Below, piece after piece: positions 51,700 through 60,231 of a DNA stretch of 64,000 nucleotides (its first letter is position 1; every line of letters begins with the position of its first letter). This DNA comes from Subdoligranulum sp. CAG:314 (GTDB lineage: Bacteria; Bacillota; Clostridia; Christensenellales; CAG-314). A program made the position numbers and the translations under genes. The notes under the pieces are model-generated. The model saw only the letters and a program-made list of their open reading frames with translations. It ran no database searches and was not told the DNA's origin. The stretch is from the NCBI GenBank assembly GCA_000437915.1, contig FR900999.1, forward strand, positions 1-64,000, given 5' to 3'.

Positions 51700-52587
51700 A
51701 TGGAAATTTACGACAAAAAGTTTGTGGAACTCGGCAACGGAGAAAAATACGCGTTCATCGAAACGGGAAAGGGCGCGCCGTTGCTGCTTATTCACGGCAA
51801 CATGTCAAGCGGCGTGCATTTTTCGCCTATCTTGCCCGCCCTTGCCGAAAAATTTCATTGCTTCGCACCCGATTTGCGCGGCTTCGGCGACAGCAGCTAC
51901 AACAAACCCTTCGGCAGCCTGAAAGAGCTTGCCGGGGACGTAAAGCTGTTTGCCGACAGAATGGGCTTGAAGGAGGCATACGTCATAGGTTGGTCCACCG
52001 GCGGCGGAGTGGCTTTGGAGCTTGCGGCTGCCGAGCCGCAATTTGTCAAAGCCGTTTTTTCCATTGAGGGAGCGAGCCACAAGGGATATCCCATATTCAA
52101 AAAAGACGAAAAGGGTATGCCGATAGTAGGCAGTCTTTATTCCTCTCCCGACGAAATGGGAGAAGACCCCGTTCAGGTCAAGCCCGTGAGTCTAGCCTTT
52201 GCCGCCAAAAACTTTCAGGCGACGGACGCTCTGTGGAAAGCCACCATATACGTTGTGAACAAGCCCTCTCAGAAGGACAACGAAATACTTATAAACGAGA
52301 CCATGAAGCAGGTTTGTCTCAACGAGCTGGATTGGTCGCTTGCAAACATAAATATGTCCGACTCGCCCAATTTTTATCAGAAGGGCGACGACACAATCAA
52401 AAACGTCGTGTGCCCCTGCGCGTTCACAAGCGGAGAGCTGGACATGGTAGTTCCGCGCTACATGGTCATGGAAAACGTAAACGCGGTGAAAAACAGCAAG
52501 CTCTTGGCTTACGAAAAGTGCGGACATTCGCCGCTTGTCGATTGCCCCGACAGACTGATAAAGGACATAACGGAATTTTTTGCCTGA
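51700..52587 (+). CDS. Alpha/beta hydrolase (second of tandem pair)
   Basis: The 295-residue hydrolase has LLIHGNMSSGVHF, DLRGFGDSSYNKP, nucleophile elbow VIGWSTGGGVALEL (Ser), acid Asp in GELDMVVP and base His in CGHSPLVD. It is similar in layout to the upstream hydrolase but only distantly related. AAAGGAGG lies about 11 bases before ATG 51700. Substrate unknown. Confidence 0.82.
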   Translation: MEIYDKKFVELGNGEKYAFIETGKGAPLLLIHGNMSSGVHFSPILPALAEKFHCFAPDLRGFGDSSYNKPFGSLKELAGDVKLFADRMGLKEAYVIGWSTGGGVALELAAAEPQFVKAVFSIEGASHKGYPIFKKDEKGMPIVGSLYSSPDEMGEDPVQVKPVSLAFAAKNFQATDALWKATIYVVNKPSQKDNEILINETMKQVCLNELDWSLANINMSDSPNFYQKGDDTIKNVVCPCAFTSGELDMVVPRYMVMENVNAVKNSKLLAYEKCGHSPLVDCPDRLIKDITEFFA

Positions 52588-52593
52588 CGGCGC

Positions 52594-52630
52594 AAAGGAG
52601 AAACGGAAGCTTCCGTTTCTCCTTTTTTTC
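52594..52630 (+). terminator. Palindromic terminator after the hydrolases
   Basis: A 32-bp perfect palindrome (52594-52625), rich in AAAGGAG and CTCCTTT at its ends, is followed by TTTTC. Confidence 0.88.
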
Positions 52631-52656
52631 TTTGCTTTCGGGTGCCGTGCAATGAC

Positions 52657-52685
52657 TTGATAAGCTGCGCGAATTGTGCTAAAAT
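52657..52685 (+). promoter_or_regulatory. Promoter of the nucleosidase gene
   Basis: TTGATA (52657-52662), 17 bp and TAAAAT (52680-52685), 30 bp before the ATG. Confidence 0.7.
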
Positions 52686-52715
52686 ATAAAAAGATTGTTT
52701 TAAGCGGGGTATTCC

Positions 52716-53402
52716 ATGAAAACAGGTATTGTCGCTCCCTCCCGACAGGAGCTTGAACCTTTTTTAAAGCGTTGCGAAAACGTAGAGGCAACAAAGCGCA
52801 GCGGTTTTGAGTTTTTTACCGCCACGCTTTTCGACAAGGAGCTGGTTTGCGTCATCTGCGGCATATGCAAAACAAACGCCGCGTGCGCTACGCAGGCGCT
52901 TTTGGACGGCTTTGACGTAAGCCGTGTGTTTCTGCTGGGCGTGTGCGGAGCAATCAGTCCCTCCCTTAAAATAAAGGACACGATAGTGTGCACCTCTGTG
53001 GCTCATCACGATGTGGAGCAAAGTATTTTGACGCAAAACGAACCGCGCTTTGCTTCGGCGGCGTTTGAGTGCGACAAAACACTGCTCAACGCCGTGCAGA
53101 GGGCGGAGCTCAACGGGCTTCCTTACGGAGTAAAGCTCGTTTACGGAAAGGAGGTTACTGGCGAGTCGTTTGTGGACAGGGACGGGCGCGAGCAAATCGT
53201 CGCGGCGCATTCCCCGTTGGGCGTCGACATGGAAACGGCGGCGGCGGCGCAGGTGTGCGCGCTCAACCGCGTGCCTTTTCTTGCGCTGCGCACCGTGACG
53301 GACACGCCTTTTGAAAGCGGTCTGGAAGTGTTCGGCAAAAATCTTGCAAGCGCTTCGGAAATATGCGCTTTGGCTCTGTATGAAACGCTGAAACAGCTGT
53401 GA
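52716..53402 (+). CDS. mtnN: MTA/SAH nucleosidase-type nucleoside phosphorylase
   Basis: The 228-residue protein has the purine nucleoside phosphorylase fold: N-terminal GIVAPSRQELEPFL, substrate loop LLGVCGAISPSLKIKDTIV and the catalytic region SPLGVDMETAAAAQVCALNRVPFLALRTVTD. The VDMET Glu and the RTVTD Asp match 5'-methylthioadenosine/S-adenosylhomocysteine nucleosidases, which recycle SAM by-products. A futalosine hydrolase is the other possibility, but no menaquinone genes are near. Glycerate kinase follows after 10 bp. Confidence 0.75.
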   Translation: MKTGIVAPSRQELEPFLKRCENVEATKRSGFEFFTATLFDKELVCVICGICKTNAACATQALLDGFDVSRVFLLGVCGAISPSLKIKDTIVCTSVAHHDVEQSILTQNEPRFASAAFECDKTLLNAVQRAELNGLPYGVKLVYGKEVTGESFVDRDGREQIVAAHSPLGVDMETAAAAQVCALNRVPFLALRTVTDTPFESGLEVFGKNLASASEICALALYETLKQL

Positions 53403-53412
53403 CGGAGTAGAT

Positions 53413-54570
53413 ATGCACAAGGTTGTTATTGCACCAGATTCGTTCAAGGGAGTTTTGAGCGCAAGAGAGGTGTGCGACATAATCAGCTATAAAATAAACA
53501 GGCATTATCCTTTTTGCCAAATTGTCAAAGTGCCTGTCGCGGACGGAGGAGAGGGAAGTATCGAGGCTTTTCTCTGCGCAAAAAACGGAAAAAAGATTTT
53601 TTGCGACGTCAAGGGCGCAAACGGCGAAACCTTAAACTGCTATTTCGGCATTTTTGAAAAAACCGCGGTGGTGGAAGTGGCTCAGGCGGTGGGGTTGAGT
53701 CTGCCTACGCGCGCGCCCGCGCTTTCGGGTACTACCTACGGCGTGGGACAGCTTATCGGTCAGGCTGTCAAAATGGGCGTGGAAAAAATACTTCTGTGTC
53801 TTGGAGGAACAAGCACCGTGGACGCGGGCTGCGGGATGGCTGCGGCTCTCGGCGCAAAGTTTTACGACAAGGAGTTCAGGGAATTTCTGCCTGTGGGCAA
53901 AAATCTGTGCGAAATCAGGTCGGTGGATTTTTCCGCGATGCGCCGCCTATTGGGGCTTGTCAGAATCAACGTTTTGTACGACGTGGACTGCAAGCTGTGC
54001 GGCGACGAGGGGGCGGCGGCGGTGTTCGGTCCGCAAAAGGGACTTACGCCGTCCGAAATTTCCTTTGCGGACAAAAATCTTGCTCATTTTGCCGAAGTCG
54101 TAGGTCAGGCTTGCGGCTTTCGCCCCGAAGAAATCAAAGGCGGCGGCGCGGCGGGAGGTATGGGCGCGGGTGCAAAGGCGTTTTTCAACGCCGACATGAA
54201 TCGGGGCATAGACGCCGTGCTGGAAACGATAAATTTCAATTCTCTCATACGCGACGCGGATTTGATTATTACGGGAGAGGGGCGGCTGGATTCGCAAAGC
54301 GTTTACGGCAAGGCGCTGAGCGGCGTTTGCCGCGCGGCAAAGAGGATGAACGTGCCCGTCGTGGACATCGTGGGCGAAGTGGGTGCCGTGGACAGAGAGC
54401 AGCTTTACAGATTCGGTCTTACCGCCGTTTTCGCGCTCAACAACGATATAAGCTGCGGAAACGCCAAGGAAAAGAGTACGCTTGCCTTGTCTGCGCTTAC
54501 AGACGAAATTCTCAACCTTTGGTCAATCGGTAACAGAGCGGACAACGCAAGGAGCTTTAACAAAATATGA
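53413..54570 (+). CDS. Glycerate 2-kinase (GlxK/GarK family)
   Basis: The 385-residue protein starts VVIAPDSFKGVLSAREV and has VPVADGGEGSIEAF, GTTYGVGQLIGQA, LGGTSTVDAGCGMAAALG and GAAGGMGAGAKAFF, all typical of family-2 glycerate kinases that make 2-phosphoglycerate from D-glycerate. C-terminal TGEGRLDSQSVYGKALSGV completes the active site. It overlaps pfkA by four bases, so a hexose and a glycerate entry to glycolysis are co-expressed. Confidence 0.95.
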   Translation: MHKVVIAPDSFKGVLSAREVCDIISYKINRHYPFCQIVKVPVADGGEGSIEAFLCAKNGKKIFCDVKGANGETLNCYFGIFEKTAVVEVAQAVGLSLPTRAPALSGTTYGVGQLIGQAVKMGVEKILLCLGGTSTVDAGCGMAAALGAKFYDKEFREFLPVGKNLCEIRSVDFSAMRRLLGLVRINVLYDVDCKLCGDEGAAAVFGPQKGLTPSEISFADKNLAHFAEVVGQACGFRPEEIKGGGAAGGMGAGAKAFFNADMNRGIDAVLETINFNSLIRDADLIITGEGRLDSQSVYGKALSGVCRAAKRMNVPVVDIVGEVGAVDREQLYRFGLTAVFALNNDISCGNAKEKSTLALSALTDEILNLWSIGNRADNARSFNKI

Positions 54571-55529
54571 AAAAAATCGCGGTGTTGACAAGCGGCGGAG
54601 ACGCGCCGGGAATGAACGCCTGCATCAGGGCGGCAGTTCGTTTCGGGTTGTCACAAAACATGGAGATGTACGGAGTCATGCGCGGGTACGAGGGGCTTTT
54701 AAAGGGCGACATATTCCGCATGTTCCGTCATTCCGTCACCGACATAATACAGCGCGGCGGCACGATTTTGAAAACCGCCCGCAGCGAAAGATTTTTCGAT
54801 GAGGAAGGGCGCAAAGAGGCTCGGGACAGACTTGCCGCTCTCGGAATAGAGGGGCTGGTGGTAATCGGCGGCGACGGCAGCTTCAACGGCGCGGCAAAGC
54901 TCGCTTGCGAGACGGATATAAAGGTCGCCTGCATTCCCGGTACGATAGACAACGACTTGAATTACACCGACTATACGTTGGGCTTCGACACGGCGGTGAA
55001 CACCGTGCTGAACGCGGTAAACAACATACGCGACACCATGTCCTCCCACGACCGCGCGTGTATCGTGGAGGTTATGGGACGCAGCTGCGGAGACATTGCC
55101 CTGTTTTCGGCAATCGGCGGCGGCGCGGACGCCGTTGTAACGCCCGAAAAAGGACTTGACCTTGACGCGCTTGCCGCACAGTTGAAACAGGGCGAAAAGC
55201 TCGGAAAGTCAAGCAACATAATTTTGCTTAGCGAGGGAGTGTGCTCCGCCCAGTCTCTCAAAGAACAGCTTGCCGCCGTCACGGACATGACTTTAAGGAC
55301 GGTGACTCTCGGTCACGTTCAGAGAGGAGGCTCGCCTTCGTTGAGAGACAGACTGCTTGCCGCCCGTTTCGGAGTCAAAGCAATCGAGTGTCTAATTGCG
55401 GGAAAAAAGGCGGTTGCCGTCGGCGTAAGAAACGAAGAAATCGTGGCGGACGACCTGCAAAAGGCTCTTGCTTATCCTGCGGCGGACCGAAGCGAGCTGT
55501 TTAGAGTGTGCGAAATCCTCTGCCGATAG
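54567..55529 (+). CDS. pfkA: ATP-dependent 6-phosphofructokinase
   Basis: The 320-residue enzyme begins AVLTSGGDAPGMNACIRAAV and has VVIGGDGSFNGA (Gly marking ATP rather than PPi use), PGTIDNDLNYTDYTLGFDTA with the catalytic Asp, EVMGRSCGDIAL and GHVQRGGSPSLRDR. This is the standard group of ATP-PFKs, near 320 residues. It ends with TAG. Translation is coupled to glycerate kinase. Confidence 0.96.
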   Translation: MKKIAVLTSGGDAPGMNACIRAAVRFGLSQNMEMYGVMRGYEGLLKGDIFRMFRHSVTDIIQRGGTILKTARSERFFDEEGRKEARDRLAALGIEGLVVIGGDGSFNGAAKLACETDIKVACIPGTIDNDLNYTDYTLGFDTAVNTVLNAVNNIRDTMSSHDRACIVEVMGRSCGDIALFSAIGGGADAVVTPEKGLDLDALAAQLKQGEKLGKSSNIILLSEGVCSAQSLKEQLAAVTDMTLRTVTLGHVQRGGSPSLRDRLLAARFGVKAIECLIAGKKAVAVGVRNEEIVADDLQKALAYPAADRSELFRVCEILCR

Positions 55530-55549
55530 AACATGAAAGGACAAGACAA

Positions 55550-56683
55550 ATGAAAAATTCGACATACATTGCCGATATGCTTTACAGATACGCCCGAAAG
55601 CGTCCTTTGAGACTGCATATGCCGGGACACAAGGGACGTATGGGCAAGGATATATTCGACTCCCGTTTGGATATAACGGAGCTGGGCTTTTCCGACGATT
55701 TGCGAAACCCGAACGGGGCGATTCTCGAAAGCGAAGGGCTTTGCGCGAGGCTTTACAAAACCAAGCGCGCGCTGTACACGGTAGGCGGAGCGACGAGCGG
55801 CGTTCACGCGTTTGTAGCTGTCTCAAAGGGAAAAATTCTTACCGACTCCTCCTGCCACGTGTCGGTGGACAACGCCGCCGAAATTTTCGGAAAAACGCTT
55901 GTAAAGCTGGAAAAACCCAAATTTTCCGCGCTGAGTTTGGATGATGTAAAGCGGGCGATAGACAACGACGGCGAAATAGGCACGGTGCTTTTGACGAGTC
56001 CCGACTATTTCGGCTTGTGCGCTCCTCTTGAAAAAATACGCGACTATCTTGCCGAAAAAAATATCATGTTTTTTGTGGACGGGGCGCACGGCGCGCATTT
56101 CGGTCTGGACGACGAACATCTGCCCGCTTGCCCCGCGAAATTTTGCGACGCGGCGGTGGTGTCCTGTCACAAGACGCTTCCCGCGCCTACCCAAACGGCG
56201 GCAATCCTGACAAACAGCGATATTTTGGCGGACGAGCTTAAAAAAAAGCTGAATATGCTCTGCACCACAAGTCCGAGTTACATTCTTCTTGCAGGGCTTG
56301 ACAGAGCAATCGCCTATTGCGGCGAGCGTGCGCAAAAAAGGCTTGCAGAGCTTTACTATTGGCTGCTGGTGTTGAAATTCAGGCTTGCGCTTCTTGACGT
56401 GCCCGTGCTGGAAAACGACGACTTCACGCGAATAGTCATGGACATGAGCGTGTGGGGAGTATCGGGGAAAGCCGTCTTTGAATATCTGTGCAAAAAAAAT
56501 ATTTTCGCGGAAATGTACTGCGACGACAAGGTGGTGCTGTTGTTTTCCATGAAAAACGACAGATGGGACGTAAGGCGGGTAATAAACGCAATGTCGCGTC
56601 TGTCAAAAAACAAGCCCCCCAAGGAAAAAGCGACGGGTACGGGACCGTTTGAATATCCGACAAAAGAGCAAAATCAATTATGA
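55550..56683 (+). CDS. Orn/Lys/Arg decarboxylase-fold PLP protein, short form
   Basis: The 377-residue protein has the fold-I PLP core of the YaaO/SpeA group: LHMPGHKGR, VGGATSGVHAFVAVSKG, the PLP-phosphate and Asp region FVDGAHGAHFG and the Schiff-base lysine in VVSCHKTLPAPTQTA. Relatives are near 480 residues; the usual C-terminal domain is much reduced, so decarboxylase activity is uncertain. It sits directly before tmk as yaaO does in Bacillus. ATG 55550 has AAAGGA 9 bases upstream. It overlaps tmk by four bases. Confidence 0.85.
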   Translation: MKNSTYIADMLYRYARKRPLRLHMPGHKGRMGKDIFDSRLDITELGFSDDLRNPNGAILESEGLCARLYKTKRALYTVGGATSGVHAFVAVSKGKILTDSSCHVSVDNAAEIFGKTLVKLEKPKFSALSLDDVKRAIDNDGEIGTVLLTSPDYFGLCAPLEKIRDYLAEKNIMFFVDGAHGAHFGLDDEHLPACPAKFCDAAVVSCHKTLPAPTQTAAILTNSDILADELKKKLNMLCTTSPSYILLAGLDRAIAYCGERAQKRLAELYYWLLVLKFRLALLDVPVLENDDFTRIVMDMSVWGVSGKAVFEYLCKKNIFAEMYCDDKVVLLFSMKNDRWDVRRVINAMSRLSKNKPPKEKATGTGPFEYPTKEQNQL

Positions 56684-57300
56684 ACAAATTTGTTACATTC
56701 GAGGGCTGCGACGGCGTGGGAAAAACGGCGCAGCTCAAAAAGCTGAAAATTTACTGCGACGCCTTTAAGCCCGACGTCGTTTTTACGAGAGAGCCGGGCG
56801 GGAGCGCAGTGGCTGAAAAAATCAGGGGAGTCATACTGGACGCGGGCAACGCGGGCATGACGGATATGTGCGAAGCGTTTTTGTACGCCGCCGCGCGCGC
56901 CCAACACTTGAACGATATTGTGCTGCCCGCGCTCAAAGCGGGAAAAACCGTTTTCTGCGACAGGTATGTGGATTCTTCTCTGGCTTATCAGGGAGCGGGG
57001 CGCGGTTTGGGCATAGAGCGCGTGTGGCGTCTTAACCTGTTGGCGACGGACGGAGTTATGCCCGAATGCACCGTTTTTTTCGATTTGCCTCCCGACAAAT
57101 GCTTTGAACGAAAGGGCGGCGCGGACTGCTCTGACAGAATCGAAACGGGCGGAAGGGATTTTCATATGAGAATTTACGACGGTTACAGAGAGCTTGCCGC
57201 GCGTTGGCCCGAAAGATTCGAGGTTGTGGACGCTTCGGGAACGATTGACGAAATTTTCTCCGACCTGACGGCACGTCTCAAAAAACGCGGAGTTTTGTAA
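56680..57300 (+). CDS. tmk: Thymidylate kinase
   Basis: The 206-residue enzyme phosphorylates dTMP to dTDP. P-loop FEGCDGVGKTAQL, the DR motif FCDRYVDSSLAYQGAGRGLG and REPGGS are present. The lid contains Lys/Arg residues in FERKGGADCSDRIETGG. It is translationally coupled to both neighbours (ATGA with the PLP protein, TAATG with holB). Confidence 0.95.
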   Translation: MNKFVTFEGCDGVGKTAQLKKLKIYCDAFKPDVVFTREPGGSAVAEKIRGVILDAGNAGMTDMCEAFLYAAARAQHLNDIVLPALKAGKTVFCDRYVDSSLAYQGAGRGLGIERVWRLNLLATDGVMPECTVFFDLPPDKCFERKGGADCSDRIETGGRDFHMRIYDGYRELAARWPERFEVVDASGTIDEIFSDLTARLKKRGVL

Positions 57301-58289
57301 TGGACGGAGTGGTCATGGATTTTCTGCTTTCGGACGCCATTTTCGGCGAGCTTAGAAAGCAGTTCGGAGAGTCGCGCGCGGCGCACGCTTTTCTTTTGGA
57401 GTGTCCCGACGCTTATTTGCGGAGGGACGCGTTAAGACTTCTTTCGGCTTTTGCAGTCTGCCGCGACGGCGGCTGTCTTGTTTGCCCCGATTGCAGACGC
57501 GCGCTCAAAGGCGTGCACTGCGACGTAAAGTTTCTGCCCTTTGACGCGGAAAAGGGAAAAATCACCGTCGCGGACACGGACAAGCTGATTGAAGACGTGC
57601 CGCTCAGACCTCTTAACGCAAAGAACAAGGCTTATCTGTTGGACGCTTCTTTAAGCGCGGGACGGGAGGAGTGGCAGAACAAGCTTTTGAAAACATTGGA
57701 GGAGCCGCCTGAAAACACCTTTATTTTTATTGCGACGGCAAACGCGGAATCTCTTTTGCAGACGGTAAAAAGCCGTTGCGAAATTTTGCGAATAGGCGGC
57801 ATGGAAAAAGAGAAAATTTTCGACGCGCTTTGCTCGCGCGGCATTGACGAAAAAACCGCGCGTTTTGCTTCGGGCATTTGCGGCGGGCAGCTTTCCAAGG
57901 CGGTTGCAGTTGCGGAAGACAAGAAATTCATCGATACCGCGCGTTTTGCAGTCGATTTTTTCGCAAGGCTTAAAAACACCAAAAAAACTCCGCCGTTTAT
58001 TGCGGAGCTAAACAGGAGAAAGGACTCCGCCTTGCTTTTTTACGAAATGGCGGAGTTGATTATGAGGGACGCGGCGGCGATTTCCTGCGGTTTGGAAACC
58101 GCGTTGCCCGACGAGTTCAAGGAGCAGCTTGAAGTCATTGCCGCGGATTATTCGCCCGAAGCAGCCGCAAGCGCGGTCGGGCATATAGAATACGCCAAGC
58201 GCAGAACGGACAGCGGAGGAAACTTTGCGGTTGTCGCGGACGAGCTTGTTTTGAAAATATTGGAGGACAAATACAGATGCCGGAGATAA
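57300..58289 (+). CDS. holB: DNA polymerase III delta-prime subunit
   Basis: The 329-residue clamp-loader subunit has AHAFLLECPDAYLRR in place of a P-loop, as normal for delta-prime, a zinc module (CRDGGCLVCPDC), the sensor region KTLEEPPENTFIFIAT and the SRC motif KSRCEILRI. The C-terminal helical collar domain is weakly conserved. The start is either ATG 57300 (TAATG overlap with tmk) or ATG 57315, which has GGAG 5 bases upstream. It overlaps ricT by 13 bp. Confidence 0.92.
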   Translation: MDGVVMDFLLSDAIFGELRKQFGESRAAHAFLLECPDAYLRRDALRLLSAFAVCRDGGCLVCPDCRRALKGVHCDVKFLPFDAEKGKITVADTDKLIEDVPLRPLNAKNKAYLLDASLSAGREEWQNKLLKTLEEPPENTFIFIATANAESLLQTVKSRCEILRIGGMEKEKIFDALCSRGIDEKTARFASGICGGQLSKAVAVAEDKKFIDTARFAVDFFARLKNTKKTPPFIAELNRRKDSALLFYEMAELIMRDAAAISCGLETALPDEFKEQLEVIAADYSPEAAASAVGHIEYAKRRTDSGGNFAVVADELVLKILEDKYRCRR

Positions 58290-59146
58290 TAGGCGTTAAA
58301 TTCAGAACGGTGGGCAAGGTATATTATTTTGCTCCGAACGATATAGCTTTCGAGGTAGGCGACGGCGCGATAGTGGAGACGGCGCGCGGATTGGAATACG
58401 GCGACGTCGTGACTGCAAACAAGGAAGTCCCGCAAAGCGAAATCGTGGGTACGTTGAAGCCCGTCGTGCGCAAAGCAAACGCCAAGGACAAGGAAAAGCA
58501 TTTAAAAAACGAAAAACGCAAGGCGGAGTGCATGGTCAAGGCACGGGAAAAGATAGAAGAGCGCAAGCTTGACATGAAGTTGAAAGATGTGGAGTTTACT
58601 TTCGACGGCAGCAAAATCATATTTTATTTTTCGTCGGAGTCGCGCGTGGATTTCAGAGAGCTTGTAAAGGACCTTGCGTCTATTTTCCACGCGAGAATAG
58701 AACTCAGACAAATAGGCATAAGGGACGAAACAAAAATGTTGGGAGGACTCGGTCCGTGCGGCAGAGCGTGCTGCTGCAATCAGTTTCTCAAGGATTTCGA
58801 GCGCGTGTCGATAAAAATGGCGAAAACTCAGGGGCTTTCGCTCAATCCCGCAAAAATCAGCGGTCTTTGCGGCAGACTCATGTGCTGTCTCAAATACGAA
58901 AACAATCATTATACGGAAACCGCAAGACTTATGCCCAAGGTGGGCAGCGAGGTGGTTACGCCCGACGGACGCGCCCGCGTTGAAAGCGTGAATCTGCTTA
59001 AAAAGAGCGTGCTTGTGAAAATCGTGAACGGCGACGCGGTGGAGTTCAAAACTTTCGACGTCGCCGACGTAAAGGCAAAAAAGACCATAGCCGAGGACGT
59101 GGACGACACGGTTGCCGACGAAGAAATTAAATCGATTTTGGATTGA
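58277..59146 (+). CDS. ricT: PSP1-domain protein RicT (YaaT)
   Basis: The 289-residue protein has a PSP1 domain (ELRQIGIRDETKMLGGLGPCGRACCCNQFL) and a second cysteine cluster GLCGRLMCCLKYE, the cysteines that bind iron-sulfur in the RicA-RicF-RicT (Y-) complex. That complex promotes RNase Y-dependent mRNA maturation and influences sporulation. Its C-terminal tail is acidic. Its position after holB is as in Bacillus (yaaT). Confidence 0.92.
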   Translation: MPEIIGVKFRTVGKVYYFAPNDIAFEVGDGAIVETARGLEYGDVVTANKEVPQSEIVGTLKPVVRKANAKDKEKHLKNEKRKAECMVKAREKIEERKLDMKLKDVEFTFDGSKIIFYFSSESRVDFRELVKDLASIFHARIELRQIGIRDETKMLGGLGPCGRACCCNQFLKDFERVSIKMAKTQGLSLNPAKISGLCGRLMCCLKYENNHYTETARLMPKVGSEVVTPDGRARVESVNLLKKSVLVKIVNGDAVEFKTFDVADVKAKKTIAEDVDDTVADEEIKSILD

Positions 59147-59152
59147 TTTTTG

Positions 59153-59181
59153 TTGACATTTGAAATGCTCGGCATTATAAT
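59153..59181 (+). promoter_or_regulatory. Promoter of the ferredoxin gene
   Basis: Perfect consensus: TTGACA (59153-59158), 17 bp, TATAAT (59176-59181). Confidence 0.92.
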
Positions 59182-59217
59182 ATCCGTACAAAGTATTTTT
59201 ACAAGGAGATACGTATT

Positions 59218-59388
59218 ATGGCTTACAAAATCGGTTCTGAGTGCATTTCTTGCGGTAGCTGTCAGGCTACCTGCCCCGTCGGCGCAATCAGTCAGGGTGC
59301 GGATAAATTCGAGATAAATCCCGAAGTTTGCATCAGCTGCGGAGCGTGCGCCGCACAGTGCCCCGTGAGCGCAATCAGCGAGGAATAA
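59218..59388 (+). CDS. 2[4Fe-4S] clostridial-type ferredoxin
   Basis: The 56-residue protein has two CX2CX2CX3CP motifs, CISCGSCQATCP and CISCGACAAQCP, with internal symmetry, the classic clostridial ferredoxin that carries low-potential electrons between oxidoreductases and hydrogenase or bifurcating enzymes. It has a perfect promoter, AAGGAG 9 bases before the ATG and its own terminator, so it is probably strongly expressed. It is inserted between ricT and the yabB-like methyltransferase gene. It could serve the Bcd/EtfAB system of this genome. Confidence 0.96.
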   Translation: MAYKIGSECISCGSCQATCPVGAISQGADKFEINPEVCISCGACAAQCPVSAISEE

Positions 59389-59397
59389 CACGGTTTT

Positions 59398-59425
59398 AAA
59401 GTCCGCCTAGTGGCGGACTTTTTTA
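59398..59425 (+). terminator. Terminator of the ferredoxin gene
   Basis: AAAGTCCGCC (59398-59407) pairs with GGCGGACTTT (59412-59421), with a T tail. Confidence 0.92.
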
Positions 59426-59450
59426 TTGCCTCAAAACAGCCGACGCGCTG

Positions 59451-59480
59451 TTGACCTGTCCTGCAAAAAAATGTTATAAT
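59451..59480 (+). promoter_or_regulatory. Promoter of the methyltransferase gene, leaderless
   Basis: TTGACC (59451-59456), 18 bp and TATAAT (59475-59480). Only six bases separate the -10 element from the ATG at 59487, so the transcript should begin at or beside the start codon. Confidence 0.75.
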
Positions 59481-59486
59481 CGATTT

Positions 59487-60218
59487 ATGAACAATTTGAA
59501 GCCGGACGAAAGAATAGAGGATTTGCAGTACGGAGGGCTTAAAATAATACAGAGCGCGTCGGAGTACCGTTTTACGACCGACGCCGTTCTGCTTGCAAAC
59601 TTCGTCAGAGGCGCCAAGGGCAAAACGGTGGTGGAGCTTGGCGCGGGCTGCGGAGTCATATCGGTGCTGATTTCAAAAAAGCAGCGTCCCGCAAGACTTG
59701 TCGCCGTGGAAATACAGCCTGTCATGTACGACCTTTTGGAACGCAACGTAAAGCTCAACGGACTTGACATAGAGACCGTTTGCGCGGATATGCGCGACGC
59801 CGAAAATTTTGTAAACGGCGCGGACATTGTCGTATGCAATCCTCCGTACCGCGCATTGAACAGCGGCGAGGGGCAAATCAAGGAAAGTATAAAAAACTGT
59901 CGGCACGAAACACTGATAGACCTTTTCGGAGCGGCGGGGGCTGCGTCGTCCGTTCTGAGGTTTAACGGAAGCTTTTTTCTCGTGCATCAGGCGGAGCGCT
60001 TTGCGGACGTGGCTTGCGCCTTGCGCGCCAACGGAATGGAGCTAAAAGAGGCGTGCCTGATTAAGTCATTTTCGGGACAAGTCCCCAAGCTCGCTCTGTT
60101 TAAAGCCGTCAAAGGAGGTAAGGTGGGGTTAAAATGGCTTCCCGACCTTGTGGTGTTTGACGAGAACGGCGGCTACACGCCCACCGTCAGACGCTTGTAC
60201 GCAATGGACGAACAGTAA
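59487..60218 (+). CDS. TrmN6/YabB-like tRNA methyltransferase
   Basis: The 243-residue SAM-dependent methyltransferase has SAM motif VVELGAGCGVISVLIS, the acidic VAVEIQP and the N6-adenine motif VVCNPPYRALNSGEG. It belongs to the TrmN6/YfiC group that methylates A37 of tRNA-Val; specificity in Firmicutes (YabB) is inferred. There is no ribosome site before ATG 59487 and the promoter abuts it. rsmI follows after 13 bp, preserving the Bacillus yabB-yabC order. Confidence 0.87.
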   Translation: MNNLKPDERIEDLQYGGLKIIQSASEYRFTTDAVLLANFVRGAKGKTVVELGAGCGVISVLISKKQRPARLVAVEIQPVMYDLLERNVKLNGLDIETVCADMRDAENFVNGADIVVCNPPYRALNSGEGQIKESIKNCRHETLIDLFGAAGAASSVLRFNGSFFLVHQAERFADVACALRANGMELKEACLIKSFSGQVPKLALFKAVKGGKVGLKWLPDLVVFDENGGYTPTVRRLYAMDEQ

Positions 60219-60231
60219 GGAGGAAATTTTT

